Shown one piece after another: positions 57,141-64,000 of a DNA stretch of 64,000 bases. Every line of letters begins with the position of its first letter. Within the stretch, counting starts at the first letter, position 1. Below the pieces are notes generated by a model. That model was not told where the DNA came from, made no database searches, and saw only the letters and a program-made list of their open reading frames with translations. Both the position numbers and the translations under genes were made by a program. The stretch lies in assembly GCA_021773645.1 (NCBI GenBank), contig JAJFJU010000012.1:248001-312000 (forward strand), written 5' to 3'. The DNA is from Gammaproteobacteria bacterium. Lineage in GTDB: Bacteria; Pseudomonadota; Gammaproteobacteria; HK1.

Positions 57141-58622
57141 ATGTTTTCCTCCATGCGCATATTCATTCTAATTGGCATCTTGCTGCTTGCCGCCTGTGGA
57201 GAAGCATCGCGAGAGGGGCTGCGTTTTGGTCTCTCATCCCGCCCGGTCACCCTCGATCCGCGCTACGCGACCGATGCCGCTTCTACCCGCATCAATCGAT
57301 TGCTCTACCGTCGGCTGGTGGATTTTGATGACGGCTTCAAGGCCATTCCTTCACTGGCTACTTGGCAACGCCTAACCCCTATCCACTATCGCTTTAGCCT
57401 GGGCAGTGAAGGCCGAATCTTCCATGACGGCAGCCCGCTGGGCGCTAGTGATGTAAAAGCCACTTACGACTCGCTGTTGGCTCCAAAAACGGCCTCGCCT
57501 CACCGCGCTTCGTTGGAGCACATTGAGCATATAGAGGTGCTTGATGAAGACACCGTGGATTTTCATTTGCGGCATGCCGACGTGCTTTTTCCAGGGCGCT
57601 TGGTGGTGGGCATTTTGCCGGCAGCGGCAATGGCCTCCGGGCACCCCTTTCATTCCCGACCCTTGGGCAGCGGAGCATTCCGTTTTCTTGCCTGGCCAGA
57701 GGAGGGGGTGCTGCGTTTGCATCGTCTTGCCGATGGCCAGATGCTGGAATTTGTTCATGTGCCAGAACCAACGGTACGCGCGCTGAAATTACTGCGTGGT
57801 GAGATCGATATGTTACAGGGGGACCTGCCGGCGGAACTGGTGGTTTGGCTGGCTGAGCGTCCGGAGCTCGATCTGCAGCGAGGTCGGGGCAGTGGTTTTG
57901 CCTATCTCGGTTTCAATCTTAAGGATTCACTAACAGGGCAGCTGCCGGTACGCAGCGCCATCGCCCACGCCCTCGATCGGCCCGCCATCATCCGTTATCT
58001 ATTGCGCGGCGCAGCACGACCTGCCAGCGCCTTGTTACCGCCCGATCATTGGGCTGGACACCCCAATTTACCTACTTTAGCGCATGACCCAGAACGTGCC
58101 CGCAGATTGCTGAAATCTGCTGGTTTTGATGCTACCCACCCACCGCGTATCACCTATAAAACCTCGAGTGATTCCTTTCGCATTCGCTTGGCTACTGTGA
58201 TCCAGCATCAGCTCGCTGCAGTGGGCATTGACGTGCGTCTGCAAAGCTACGATTGGGGCACTTTCTATGGCGATATCAAGGGCGGGCGCTTTCAGATGTA
58301 CAGCCTGGCGTGGATCGGAATCCAGATGCCGGACATTTTTCGCTATGCCTTTCACAGCGGAGCTATGCCCCCTGATGGTGCCAATCGAGGACGTTTGAAA
58401 AATGCCCGCGTGGACCAATTGATCGAGGCCGCCGAGGCATCGCAATCGCTGGAACAGCAGGCGGGTTATTACCGGGAGTTGCAGTACTTATTATTGCAAC
58501 AGTTACCTTATGTGCCGCTGTGGTACGAGGACAATGTGTATGTTGCACGCCGGGAAATACAGGGCTATCGGCTAGCGCGGGATGGGAATTACGATGGTTT
58601 GAAGCAGGTAGTGCGGCGGTGA
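57141..58622 (+). CDS. Orphan oligopeptide ABC-transporter substrate-binding lipoprotein
   Basis: The 493-residue product has a lipoprotein signal (ILIGILLLAAC, Cys19) and the SBP_bac_5 fold: LDPRYATDAASTRINRLLYR, RIFHDGSPLGASDVKATYDSL, GSGAFRFL, DLPAELVVWL, and YVPLWYEDNVYV at the end. The family binds peptides or related molecules such as murein tripeptide. No permease or ATPase gene is near. It overlaps an L,D-transpeptidase gene (GTGA), hinting at cell-wall peptides as ligand. ATG 57153 is an alternative start. Confidence 0.9.
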   Translation: MFSSMRIFILIGILLLAACGEASREGLRFGLSSRPVTLDPRYATDAASTRINRLLYRRLVDFDDGFKAIPSLATWQRLTPIHYRFSLGSEGRIFHDGSPLGASDVKATYDSLLAPKTASPHRASLEHIEHIEVLDEDTVDFHLRHADVLFPGRLVVGILPAAAMASGHPFHSRPLGSGAFRFLAWPEEGVLRLHRLADGQMLEFVHVPEPTVRALKLLRGEIDMLQGDLPAELVVWLAERPELDLQRGRGSGFAYLGFNLKDSLTGQLPVRSAIAHALDRPAIIRYLLRGAARPASALLPPDHWAGHPNLPTLAHDPERARRLLKSAGFDATHPPRITYKTSSDSFRIRLATVIQHQLAAVGIDVRLQSYDWGTFYGDIKGGRFQMYSLAWIGIQMPDIFRYAFHSGAMPPDGANRGRLKNARVDQLIEAAEASQSLEQQAGYYRELQYLLLQQLPYVPLWYEDNVYVARREIQGYRLARDGNYDGLKQVVRR

Positions 58623-59095
58623 GGATCGAGATCGATTTGGGCCGCCAGCGCCTGCTGCTTTTGGAAGATATCAAGGTGATGGCGGAGTATTCAATTTCTA
58701 CCGCCAGTCGGGGAGCGGGTGAACTGCGTGGCAGTGAATGCACCCCGCGGGGACGGCACCGGATTTGTGCGCGTATTGGGGAGGGCTGTCCGGAAAACAC
58801 GGTGTTTCGTGGTCGCTGCCCCACCGGTGAGACCTATGCGCCGGAGCTGGCTGAAAGAGAGCTCGAACGGGACTGGATCCTGACCCGCATCCTCTGGCTG
58901 AGTGGGCTGGAAGCGGGAAAAAATCGCCACGGTGAGGTGGATACCCGGCAGCGCTACATCTATATCCACGGCACGCCCGATGAGGTGCCCATGGGAACTC
59001 CCGGTTCACATGGGTGTATTCGTATGCGTAATGCTGATTTGCTGACGCTGTTCCCGCAGGTGCTGGTTGGGGATGAGGTGCTTATTCGGGAGTAG
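58619..59095 (+). CDS. L,D-transpeptidase (YkuD domain) protein without signal peptide
   Basis: The 158-residue protein carries the YkuD catalytic motif IYIHGTPDEVPMGTPGSHGC followed by IRM, with Cys133 as nucleophile. Such enzymes make 3-3 cross-links or attach lipoproteins to peptidoglycan. GTG 58619 overlaps the upstream stop and gives no signal peptide; it starts directly with the YkuD strand RIEIDLGRQRLLLLE. Cytoplasmic or soluble L,D-transpeptidase-like members have been linked to murein recycling (L,D-carboxypeptidases), so activity in that route is possible. It converges with mltF. Confidence 0.9.
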   Translation: MRIEIDLGRQRLLLLEDIKVMAEYSISTASRGAGELRGSECTPRGRHRICARIGEGCPENTVFRGRCPTGETYAPELAERELERDWILTRILWLSGLEAGKNRHGEVDTRQRYIYIHGTPDEVPMGTPGSHGCIRMRNADLLTLFPQVLVGDEVLIRE

Positions 59096-60464
59096 CTTGT
59101 GAGGCTTTGGTAGCCAAGGGTGAATCTGGCTGCTGCTCGTGCCAAGTGAGCAAATCGTAGTAGCGGCGGATATTTTCCACGTAACGCACAGGCTCATAAC
59201 CACGGGCGTAGCCGTAGCGAGTCTGGCGATACCATTTCTTCTGACTTAGCAGCGGTAGGTAGCGCTTTAAATCGACCCAGCGATCCGGGTTGGCACCGTC
59301 CTTCTCGGCCAGAATACGCGCATCCTCTAGGTGTCCAAAGCCGACGTTATAGGCTGCCAGTGCAAACCAGGTGCGATCAGGCTCCGGGATACGCGCCGGA
59401 ATTTTTTTCTGCACGCTGAAAAAATAACGTGCTCCTCCCATGATGCTTTGACGCGGATCGATACGGTTTTTTACCCCTACCTGTGCCGCCGTATTGCGGG
59501 TCAGCATCATGATGCCGCGCACCCCGGTGGGTGATTTTGCCCGTGGGTTCCAATGGGATTCCTGGTAGCCCATGGCGGCGAGCAGCTTCCAGTCCAGTGC
59601 CTGCTGTACCCCAGCCTCGTGAAAATGGGCCAATAGCGGCGGTAAACGCTTACCGATATGTTGTAGTAGCTTACGGGTGGCAACGTAATCAAAGCGACTC
59701 ACATGCCCGTAGTGGCGCTCGATAAGCTGCGCCAGTTTGCCGTTGCTGCGTAGCTGGTGGAAATAATGGATGGCAGCTATATAGAGCGAGTCATCACTAT
59801 CCAGCGGAAAGGCCCAGGCCAGGGATTGCTGCTGTTTGAAATCAAAGGCGACCCCGAGTTCTGGGTATATCTGGCGCACCAAGGCAAATTCATTGGTGTG
59901 GGCGATGGTGTATCGGGCTATTTGCAGGCGCACCAGATTCAGCATTTCATCGCTGTAGGCGGCCGAATTTCTCATCCATTGAATGCCGGGATAACGTGCT
60001 TCTAAGCGTTTAAGCATACTGATGTGAAGGCTATCGCTACCTACCTCTAAACCCTTGCGCCGAAGATCTGCAGCAGAGCGTGGGCGCCAGTCACCGCGGC
60101 GATAGATTAGTTGGGTGCCTACCTGTTGGTAGATAGGGCCAAAACGCACCCGCCGTTTACGCTCCGGGGTGATGGCCAGCCCGGCAGCAGCCAGATGAGC
60201 CTCCCCACGGCGCAGCTCTTCCATAGCCTGCAACGGAGTCTGGGTGGTGCTGATCTCAAGCCGTACTCCGAGGCTATCGGCAAAACCCTTGGCTAGATCG
60301 TATTCAAACCCGGTAGGGCCATTGGCGCCAAGGTAATAGCTGGTGGGATTATTACGGGTGACCACCCGCAACACACCGGCTTTTCGAACCCCATCCAGCG
60401 AATCCTCTTGCGGTGAGCAGAAGGTGACAAATAGGCCGGTGAGGAAAATGAAAAGTGTCTTCAA
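59082..60464 (-). CDS. mltF: Membrane-bound lytic murein transglycosylase F
   Basis: MltF (460 aa) has an N-terminal lipoprotein-like signal (LFIFLTGLFVTFC), an SBP_bac_3 domain (VLRVVTRNNPTSYYLG, GFEYDLAKGFADSLGV) and a C-terminal SLT domain with catalytic Glu in GYQESHWNPRAKSPTG and the GIMMLTRNTA segment. It cleaves glycan strands to 1,6-anhydro-muropeptides. Its end overlaps the convergent L,D-transpeptidase gene by 14 bases. The lipobox VTFC is atypical. Confidence 0.96.
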   Translation of the reverse strand: MKTLFIFLTGLFVTFCSPQEDSLDGVRKAGVLRVVTRNNPTSYYLGANGPTGFEYDLAKGFADSLGVRLEISTTQTPLQAMEELRRGEAHLAAAGLAITPERKRRVRFGPIYQQVGTQLIYRRGDWRPRSAADLRRKGLEVGSDSLHISMLKRLEARYPGIQWMRNSAAYSDEMLNLVRLQIARYTIAHTNEFALVRQIYPELGVAFDFKQQQSLAWAFPLDSDDSLYIAAIHYFHQLRSNGKLAQLIERHYGHVSRFDYVATRKLLQHIGKRLPPLLAHFHEAGVQQALDWKLLAAMGYQESHWNPRAKSPTGVRGIMMLTRNTAAQVGVKNRIDPRQSIMGGARYFFSVQKKIPARIPEPDRTWFALAAYNVGFGHLEDARILAEKDGANPDRWVDLKRYLPLLSQKKWYRQTRYGYARGYEPVRYVENIRRYYDLLTWHEQQPDSPLATKASQATPE

Positions 60465-60588
60465 GGGCAGTTTCCAGATGGGAGCGGCGGCAGTCTAACA
60501 GGAGAGGCGGGGCTATTGTTGCCCGTCGCCCGGACGCGTATCCTTGCGCCCCCTATATAGGCCCAAGTAGCAGGATGTACCGAAAGGA

Positions 60589-60615
60589 CCCCCACGCATG
60601 GCAAGGCCGTGGGGG
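60589..60615. repeat. Inverted repeat upstream of tRNA-Ser
   Basis: CCCCCACG (60589-60596) and CGTGGGGG (60608-60615) are exact inverted repeats around an 11-base loop, 30 bases before the tRNA. No T run adjoins either side, so it is not a standard terminator. Confidence 0.5.
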
Positions 60616-60645
60616 CATGTATAAAGGATTGTAAAAAGTTTTACA

Positions 60646-60736
60646 GGAGAGGTACCGAAGTGGTCATAACGGCACCGACTCGAAATCGGTTGGGGGCTTA
60701 CGCCCCACGTGGGTTCGAACCCCACCCTCTCCGCCA
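60646..60736 (+). tRNA. tRNA-Ser (anticodon CGA)
   Basis: The 91-base sequence folds as a class II tRNA. Acceptor stem GGAGAGG (60646-60652) pairs with CCTCTCC (60726-60732), then discriminator G and an encoded CCA. The anticodon arm ACCGA-CTCGAAA-TCGGT reads CGA, which decodes UCG. The long variable arm (TGGGGGCTTACGCCCCA) and T arm GTGGG-TTCGAAC-CCCAC are clear. Confidence 0.97.
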
Positions 60737-60975
60737 TATAACCCTATAAAACAAGGGGTTAAATAAGGTTTTCCCGCGTAGAATCTCCTCAGTTTCTCTT
60801 AGTTTTTCACGCTGATATCACCAATCCCCCAACACGGGGAGGACGGCGCGAAAACCGAACGAAAGCGGAAAGTTCCCTCCTCTCTACATGCATCGACCTT
60901 TACATTCAAAGAAAAGCAGCTAGGTTTAATAGTTGGGTGGTGGGGTAGTTCCATTTCTCTCAAGGAGGTAGGAGA

Positions 60976-61587
60976 GTGGTTTCTGTAGCAGTCCCAAAGC
61001 ACGAAATTTCCGAAGAAGAGCTTCTTCGCGCCCACTTCTATGGTCTGCTCTCACGACTCCTCGCGGCACCCGCTTCAACGAAAACCCTCGCCTCTCTCCG
61101 CGATTTGAAAGGGGATGAAACCGTCATCGGCCAGGCACTGGCAGCCTTTGCGAATGCCGCCAAAATAGCCACTGTGGAAAGTGCGGAAGAGGAATACAAC
61201 GTCCTGTTCCAGGGCTCCGGTACAGGTGGTGAGTTGTCTCCATATGCATCCCATTACCTGACAGGTTTCGTTTACGAGAAGCCGTTAGCAGCTGTCCGTT
61301 GCGACATGAAAACATTGGGGGTCGAGCGAGCGGGCACATCCAATGAGCCCGAAGACCACATTGCTACCCTCTGTGAAATTATGCATGGCCTGATTCATGG
61401 GAATTTTGGCGGTGACTGTCCATTGGGGAATCAGAAGAAATTTTTTAGTGAACATATGCAAACGTGGGCAGCGCAATTTTTTATGGATCTGGAAGATGCG
61501 AGTTCTGCCAGCCTGTACAAACCACTTGGAACTATTGGTCGTGAGTTTATGTCGATCGAGACTAAGGCCTTCGAGATGGTGGCGTAA
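60976..61587 (+). CDS. TorD/DmsD-family molybdoenzyme chaperone
   Basis: The 203-residue cytoplasmic protein has the helical TorD fold: AHFYGLLSRLLAAP at the N-terminus, the EYNVLFQGSGTGGELSPYAS region (matching the family's Pro-Tyr motif) and EDHIATLCEIMHGLI (the conserved Glu-Pro/Asp-His motif, EPEDH). It is expected to bind the Tat signal of the formate dehydrogenase during cofactor insertion. Start is GTG 60976 with AAGGAGG seven bases upstream. The gene begins the fdh cluster after a 239-base gap. Confidence 0.92.
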   Translation: MVSVAVPKHEISEEELLRAHFYGLLSRLLAAPASTKTLASLRDLKGDETVIGQALAAFANAAKIATVESAEEEYNVLFQGSGTGGELSPYASHYLTGFVYEKPLAAVRCDMKTLGVERAGTSNEPEDHIATLCEIMHGLIHGNFGGDCPLGNQKKFFSEHMQTWAAQFFMDLEDASSASLYKPLGTIGREFMSIETKAFEMVA

Positions 61588-61634
61588 CGCTGAGTTGAGT
61601 TTTTTCAACTATTACACTGGACGGAAGAAATCCT

Positions 61635-61841
61635 ATGCCTAGCAAAAAAGAACCTAAATCACTTCCCCGAAGGGGATTTCTGAAAATGGCTGGTTTGGTG
61701 CCTGGTAGCTTGGGAGTCGCTGCCATCAGCTTGTCGGCACAGCCCGCAAAAGCGGAGGTTGCGACATTTGGTGGCCACAAGGCGGCTGGCTATCAGGAAA
61801 CGGAACACGTTCGTACCTATTACCAATTGGCCAGGTCTTAA
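61635..61841 (+). CDS. Small Tat-signal protein of formate dehydrogenase loci
   Basis: The 68-residue product has a twin-arginine signal (PRRGFLKMAGLVPGSLGVAA; cleavage near AKAEV) and a short mature part ending HVRTYYQLARS. It matches the known formate-dehydrogenase-region Tat-target family, which always lies between a TorD-type chaperone and the catalytic subunit. It may be a small subunit or assembly factor; its function is not established. GGAAG precedes the ATG. Confidence 0.9.
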   Translation: MPSKKEPKSLPRRGFLKMAGLVPGSLGVAAISLSAQPAKAEVATFGGHKAAGYQETEHVRTYYQLARS

Positions 61842-61861
61842 CTTTTCAAGAGGGGAACCCA

Positions 61862-64000
61862 ATGCTTACTAAAACGGGCAATTCATCTACCAACAGTACC
61901 CGCTTGAAAAAGGCCTTGTCCGGTAGCATTGGCGGTGCCATGAACCGTCGATCCTTCCTCAAGCACTCTGGTCTCACAGCGGGCGGTGTCGCGTTGGCGT
62001 CCACCTTGCCTCCAGGTGCAGTGAAACAGGCTGAGGCAAAGCCCGGTGCGGCGCGAAACATCAAGAAAGTGGTTTCCGTTTGCACCCACTGTTCCGTTGG
62101 CTGCGGCATTGTCGGTGAGGTAGATAACGGCGTGTGGGTGGGTCAGGAGCCTGATTTCGACAACCCCTTTAACCTTGGCTCCCATTGCGCCAAGGGTGCC
62201 AGTGTTCGCGAACATGCCATCGGTGAACGCCGCCTCAGGTATCCGATGAAGTTGGTGGGTGGCAAGTGGAAGCGGGTCAAATGGGCTACGGCGATCAACG
62301 AGATCGGTGACAAAATGCTTGAGATCCGTAAGAGTTCCGGCCCGGATTCGGTATATTGGCTGGGCTCTGCCAAGTTCAGCAATGAGCAGTCCTATCTGTT
62401 CCGTAAATTTGCCGCGTTCTGGGGTACCAACAACGTCGATCACCAGGCGCGTATCTGCCATTCGACCACCGTTGCCGGCGTTGCCAACACCTGGGGCTAC
62501 GGCGCGATGACCAATTCCTTCAACGATATCCACAACTCCCAGGCCATCCTTTTGATTGGCTCCAATCCGGCCGAGGCGCATCCGGTGGCAGTGCAGCACA
62601 TCCTCAAGGCCAAAGAGGAGAATAATGCGCCGCTGATCGTTTGCGACCCGCGTTTTACGCGTACCGCAGCTCATGCCGATGAATATGTGCGTCTGCGTCC
62701 TGGCACCGATGTGGCGCTGGTCTGGGGCATCCTCTGGCATGTCTTTGAAAATGGCTGGGAGGACAAGGAGTTTATCCGCCAGCGCGTCTACGGGATGGGT
62801 GAGATTAAGGCCGAGGTCAAGAAATGGAACCCGGAGGAGACTGAACGGGTTACTGGAATTCCCGGTGGGCAACTCAAACGTGTCGCTCGACTCATGGCGA
62901 ATAACCGGCCAGGCACAGTGGTGTGGTGCATGGGTGGGACCCAGCACACCAACGGCAACAACAACACTCGCGCTTACTGTATTCTGCAGTTGGCTTTGGG
63001 GAATATGGGGCGTGCCGGCGGTGGAACCAACATCTTCCGTGGCCACGATAACGTCCAGGGGGCGACAGATTTCTGCATCCTGTCCCATAGCCTGCCCGGC
63101 TATTACGGTCTAAAAACCGGGTCATGGAAGCACTGGGCCCGTGTCTGGGATGTGAAACACAGTTACCTCAAGGGACGCTTCGCCTCGCAGAAGATTATGG
63201 AATACAAAGGTATTCCGGTATCCCGCTGGTTCGATGGTGTGCTCACGCCCAAGGAGAAGATGGACCATCAGCCCGATAACGTCCGTGCCATGGTGTTCTG
63301 GGGCCATGCACCTAACTCTCAGACCCGTCTGCCGGATATGAAAAAGGCGATGGAAAAGCTGGACCTCATGGTGATCGTCGATCCCTATCCAACCATGGCT
63401 GCGGTCATGAGTGACCGCAAGGATGGGGTCTACCTGTTACCGGCGGCGACGCAGTTTGAAACCTACGGTTCAGTAACGGCATCCAACCGCTCGCTGCAGT
63501 GGCGTGAGAAGGTCATTGAGCCGATGTTCGAATGCAAGCCTGATCACACCATCATGAGCTTGTTCGCCAGTAAACTTGGTTTTTCCAAGGAGCTCTTCAA
63601 AAACATCGAGGTGGTGGATGAGGAACCGCTGATCGAGGACATCACCCGTGAATTCAATAAGGGCATGTGGACCATCGGTTATACCGGGCAGTCGCCCGAA
63701 CGCTTACGCAAACACATGCAAAATCGGCACACTTTCGACAGGACTACGTTGGTGGCCAATGGCGGCCCCTGTGATGGTGAATATTTTGGTCTGCCGTGGC
63801 CCTGCTGGGGGACCGCCGAGTTCGCCCATCCAGGTACACCGATCCTTTACGACACATCAAAGCCGGTGGCTGAAGGTGGGCTTAATTTCCGTGCCCGTTT
63901 CGGTATCGAGCGTAACGGCGTGAACCTGCTCTCCGAGGGCTCCTATCCAGTTGGCAATGAACTCAAGGATGGTCATCCCGAGTTCTCTATGGCCATGCTC
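61862..64000 (+). CDS. fdhA: Formate dehydrogenase catalytic (alpha) subunit, 5' part
   Basis: The first 713 codons of the gene run off the window. A Tat signal (MNRRSFLKHSG, Arg29-Arg30) is followed by the [4Fe-4S] motif CTHCSVGC...C (Cys74, 77, 81, 109) and the molybdopterin guanine dinucleotide domains (GSNPAEAHPV, MGGTQHTNGN, GRAGGGTNIFRGHDNVQGATD). The active-site residue is Cys199 (TGC 62456-62458) in QARICHSTTVAG, not selenocysteine as in E. coli FdnG. The product is a periplasmic Mo/W formate dehydrogenase, probably quinone-linked. Electron-transfer subunits would lie beyond the window. AGAGGGGAA precedes ATG 61862. Confidence 0.96.
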   Translation, partial: MLTKTGNSSTNSTRLKKALSGSIGGAMNRRSFLKHSGLTAGGVALASTLPPGAVKQAEAKPGAARNIKKVVSVCTHCSVGCGIVGEVDNGVWVGQEPDFDNPFNLGSHCAKGASVREHAIGERRLRYPMKLVGGKWKRVKWATAINEIGDKMLEIRKSSGPDSVYWLGSAKFSNEQSYLFRKFAAFWGTNNVDHQARICHSTTVAGVANTWGYGAMTNSFNDIHNSQAILLIGSNPAEAHPVAVQHILKAKEENNAPLIVCDPRFTRTAAHADEYVRLRPGTDVALVWGILWHVFENGWEDKEFIRQRVYGMGEIKAEVKKWNPEETERVTGIPGGQLKRVARLMANNRPGTVVWCMGGTQHTNGNNNTRAYCILQLALGNMGRAGGGTNIFRGHDNVQGATDFCILSHSLPGYYGLKTGSWKHWARVWDVKHSYLKGRFASQKIMEYKGIPVSRWFDGVLTPKEKMDHQPDNVRAMVFWGHAPNSQTRLPDMKKAMEKLDLMVIVDPYPTMAAVMSDRKDGVYLLPAATQFETYGSVTASNRSLQWREKVIEPMFECKPDHTIMSLFASKLGFSKELFKNIEVVDEEPLIEDITREFNKGMWTIGYTGQSPERLRKHMQNRHTFDRTTLVANGGPCDGEYFGLPWPCWGTAEFAHPGTPILYDTSKPVAEGGLNFRARFGIERNGVNLLSEGSYPVGNELKDGHPEFSMAML

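Noticed and set aside
60589-60615. Terminator upstream of the tRNA
   Set aside because: The inverted repeat has no adjacent T run in either direction and precedes rather than follows a gene.
60513-60737. Leftward 74-codon frame (AERVGFEPTWG)
   Set aside because: This is the well-known false ORF that arises on the opposite strand of a tRNA-Ser gene.
62440-62475. Selenocysteine codon in the formate dehydrogenase active site
   Set aside because: The codon at 62456-62458 is TGC (Cys), not TGA.

Overview
The window looks like one contiguous stretch of a moderately GC-rich gammaproteobacterial chromosome. Supporting signs are a secA-argJ-Nudix/ThiE order, an lptD-surA-pdxA-rsmA block, waaA, mltF, a TolC-type porin, and FdhD with a periplasmic Tat-exported formate dehydrogenase. 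Glycolate oxidase (glcDEF), a hydroxypyruvate/D-glycerate dehydrogenase, a rhodanese fusion and the formate dehydrogenase would fit a respiratory, possibly autotrophic or sulfur-oxidising lineage. That placement is inference, because no RubisCO or sox gene is present here. I saw no prophage, insertion sequence, integron or CRISPR array.

Layout. 1-6.2 kb: tail of an M23 peptidase, secA (with a possible overlapping leader ORF), argJ, a MutT-ThiE fusion, a LysE exporter and a 7Fe ferredoxin. 6.3-11 kb: mutS, divergent from htpG, which has a textbook heat-shock promoter. 11-17.4 kb: small exported and accessory genes (a charged-repeat protein, an EexN-like lipoprotein, a perfect inverted repeat, fdhD, a methyltransferase, DUF302, YbaK, MEKHLA, a short asparaginase-like protein, MscS, and an AT-rich orphan). 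17.5-23.6 kb: glcDEF, divergent from a double cNMP-rhodanese fusion, then aroE. 23.6-30.3 kb: DnaA-box-like sites, rsmA-pdxA-surA-lptD and hemH; lptD appears to lack a normal start codon for its signal peptide. 30.4-39 kb: hprA, moaB, moaE, waaA, gpmA, an arsenate-type GAPDH with arsJ, and recQ.

39-45.7 kb: PilZ, CHMI-like and DUF5062-like proteins, a heme-c HAMP sensor without an output domain, a methyltransferase, a sorbosone-dehydrogenase-like protein, an esterase and a TolC family protein. 46-50 kb: thiC, then SCO1 and an orphan metal-binding protein, followed by a 355-base gene-poor stretch with a perfect CRP-type dyad. 50.2-55.6 kb: a tightly coupled operon of a cNMP-regulated Na+/H+ antiporter, a duplicated DUF1538 membrane protein, two PII-like proteins and a DUF4124 protein. 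I consider this the best candidate for an undescribed system: probably an ion or solute transport module under nucleotide control. 55.9-60.5 kb: thiO, an orphan oligopeptide-binding lipoprotein coupled to an L,D-transpeptidase, and mltF. 60.6-64 kb: tRNA-Ser(CGA), then a TorD-type chaperone, a small Tat-signal protein and the formate dehydrogenase catalytic subunit, which runs off the end of the window.

Pathways represented are protein export and outer-membrane assembly (secA, surA, lptD, waaA), molybdoenzyme maturation (moaB, moaE, fdhD, the TorD chaperone, fdhA), thiamine synthesis (thiC, thiO, the ThiE-like fusion), C2 salvage (glcDEF, hprA) and arsenate detoxification (GAPDH plus ArsJ).
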